Assembly: GCF_024345975.1 (NCBI RefSeq)
Contig: NZ_JAGQCD010000001.1
Span: 124,001 to 188,000 of the forward strand
Direction of reading: 5' to 3'
From: Cyanobium sp. Cruz-8D1
Lineage (GTDB): Bacteria; Cyanobacteriota; Cyanobacteriia; PCC-6307; Cyanobiaceae
Length of the DNA: 64,000 bases
In this document: one piece after another, positions 63,785-64,000 of the stretch
Numbering within the stretch: position 1 is the stretch's first letter
How the letters are laid out: each line of letters starts with the position of its first letter
The notes under the pieces: generated by a model
Seen by the model: the letters and a program-made list of their open reading frames with translations, nothing else
What the model was told of the DNA's origin: nothing
Database searches by the model: none
Made by a program: the position numbers and the translations under genes

Positions 63785-64000
63785 CGCTGCTCCGCTCCGG
63801 CGGCGCTTCCCTGGCCGCCCAGGTAGGCCTCGATCACGAGCGGGTCACGGCGCACCTCGGCGGGGCTGCCCAGGGCGATGCGCTTGCCGAAGTTGAGCAC
63901 CGCCAGCCGGTCGCAGAGGCGCATCATCAGCGGCACGTGGTGCTCGATGATCAGCACCGTCAGGGAGAAGTGGTCGCGGATCCGGCTGATCAGCTGCCGC
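63781..64000 (-). CDS. livG: ABC transporter ATPase, LivG/NatA-like (5' part outside window)
   Basis: The final 72 residues of the partner ATPase are visible: RQLISRIRDHFSLTVLIIEH with the switch His, HVPLMMRLCDRLAVLNFGKR and IALGSPAEVRRDPLVIEAYL, followed by a short Gly/Ala-rich tail. This is the canonical C-terminus of LivG-type proteins. The gene enters from the right edge. Its TGA overlaps the livF ATG, so the two ATPases are translationally coupled. Confidence 0.88.
   Translation of the reverse strand, partial: RQLISRIRDHFSLTVLIIEHHVPLMMRLCDRLAVLNFGKRIALGSPAEVRRDPLVIEAYLGGQGSAAGAEQR

Overview
The window is a high-GC, gene-dense stretch of a picocyanobacterial chromosome, most likely from the Cyanobium/Synechococcus group. 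Diagnostic genes are psbD-psbC, ycf4, petM, ycf39, a type II sigma factor, the three-gene pnt cluster and many short cyanobacterial conserved proteins. No complete insertion sequence, prophage, CRISPR array or rRNA operon is visible. Two tRNA genes (Asp-GTC and Trp-CCA) lie near 40.1-40.8 kb. Start codons are often TTG or GTG, and neighbouring genes commonly overlap by 4 bases.

Layout. 0-5 kb: a sigma-70 family gene running off the left edge, NAD(P)HX repair, tRNA thiolation (mnmA) and UDP-galactopyranose mutase (glf). 5.2-6.1 kb: a low-coding, AT-richer scar with decayed reading frames and nested inverted repeats. 6.1-10 kb: a putative glycosyltransferase, a 2Fe-2S ferredoxin, cobQ, a small conserved protein and maf, followed by a decayed fragment of a second maf. 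10.6-15.4 kb: psbDC with its terminator, ycf4, a lipoprotein cyclophilin and ilvN. 15.5-20.5 kb: a hydrolase, trm1, petM, ycf39, a pseudouridine synthase and an IF-1 paralogue. 20.5-28 kb: a helicase, pntAA-AB-B, a YheT-like hydrolase, a thioredoxin-like ferredoxin and dxr. 28-30 kb: a DUF368 lipid-carrier translocase and a toxin-antitoxin pair that seems to be decaying. 30-41 kb: a DUF6880 protein, cysS, rfbB, rfbD, polA, gltX, tRNAs and rplS. 41-48 kb: map, a short-chain dehydrogenase, a phosphotransacetylase-like P-loop protein, a Rossmann LOG-like protein, the NfeD/SPFH pair, a MAPEG protein and yajQ. 47.6-48.1 kb: a frameshifted exported-protein gene with a PEP-CTERM-like tail in another frame. 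48.5-54.1 kb: a 5-oxoprolinase/gamma-glutamyltransferase operon for breaking down glutathione and related peptides. 54-57.4 kb: small membrane or secreted proteins, a two-TM potassium channel and a type 2 NADH dehydrogenase. 57.5-61.5 kb: a zinc operon headed by a Zur-like box. 61.5-64 kb: a DEDDh exonuclease, a voltage-gated-type potassium channel and the end of a branched-chain/neutral amino-acid ABC transporter.

The most notable observation is the zinc operon (COG0523 GTPase, WD40 protein, znuA, znuB). The ABC ATPase gene znuC is missing. A 12-codon peptide resembling the first residues of an ABC ATPase sits exactly in its place, overlapping the stop of znuA and the start of znuB just as an intact gene would. 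This looks like a clean in-frame deletion. Other points worth checking are genes without a usable start codon (the ferredoxin after cobQ, the exonuclease near 62 kb), a toxin gene that lost its stop, the maf remnant, a 29-residue membrane peptide and an inverted repeat in the psbD leader.
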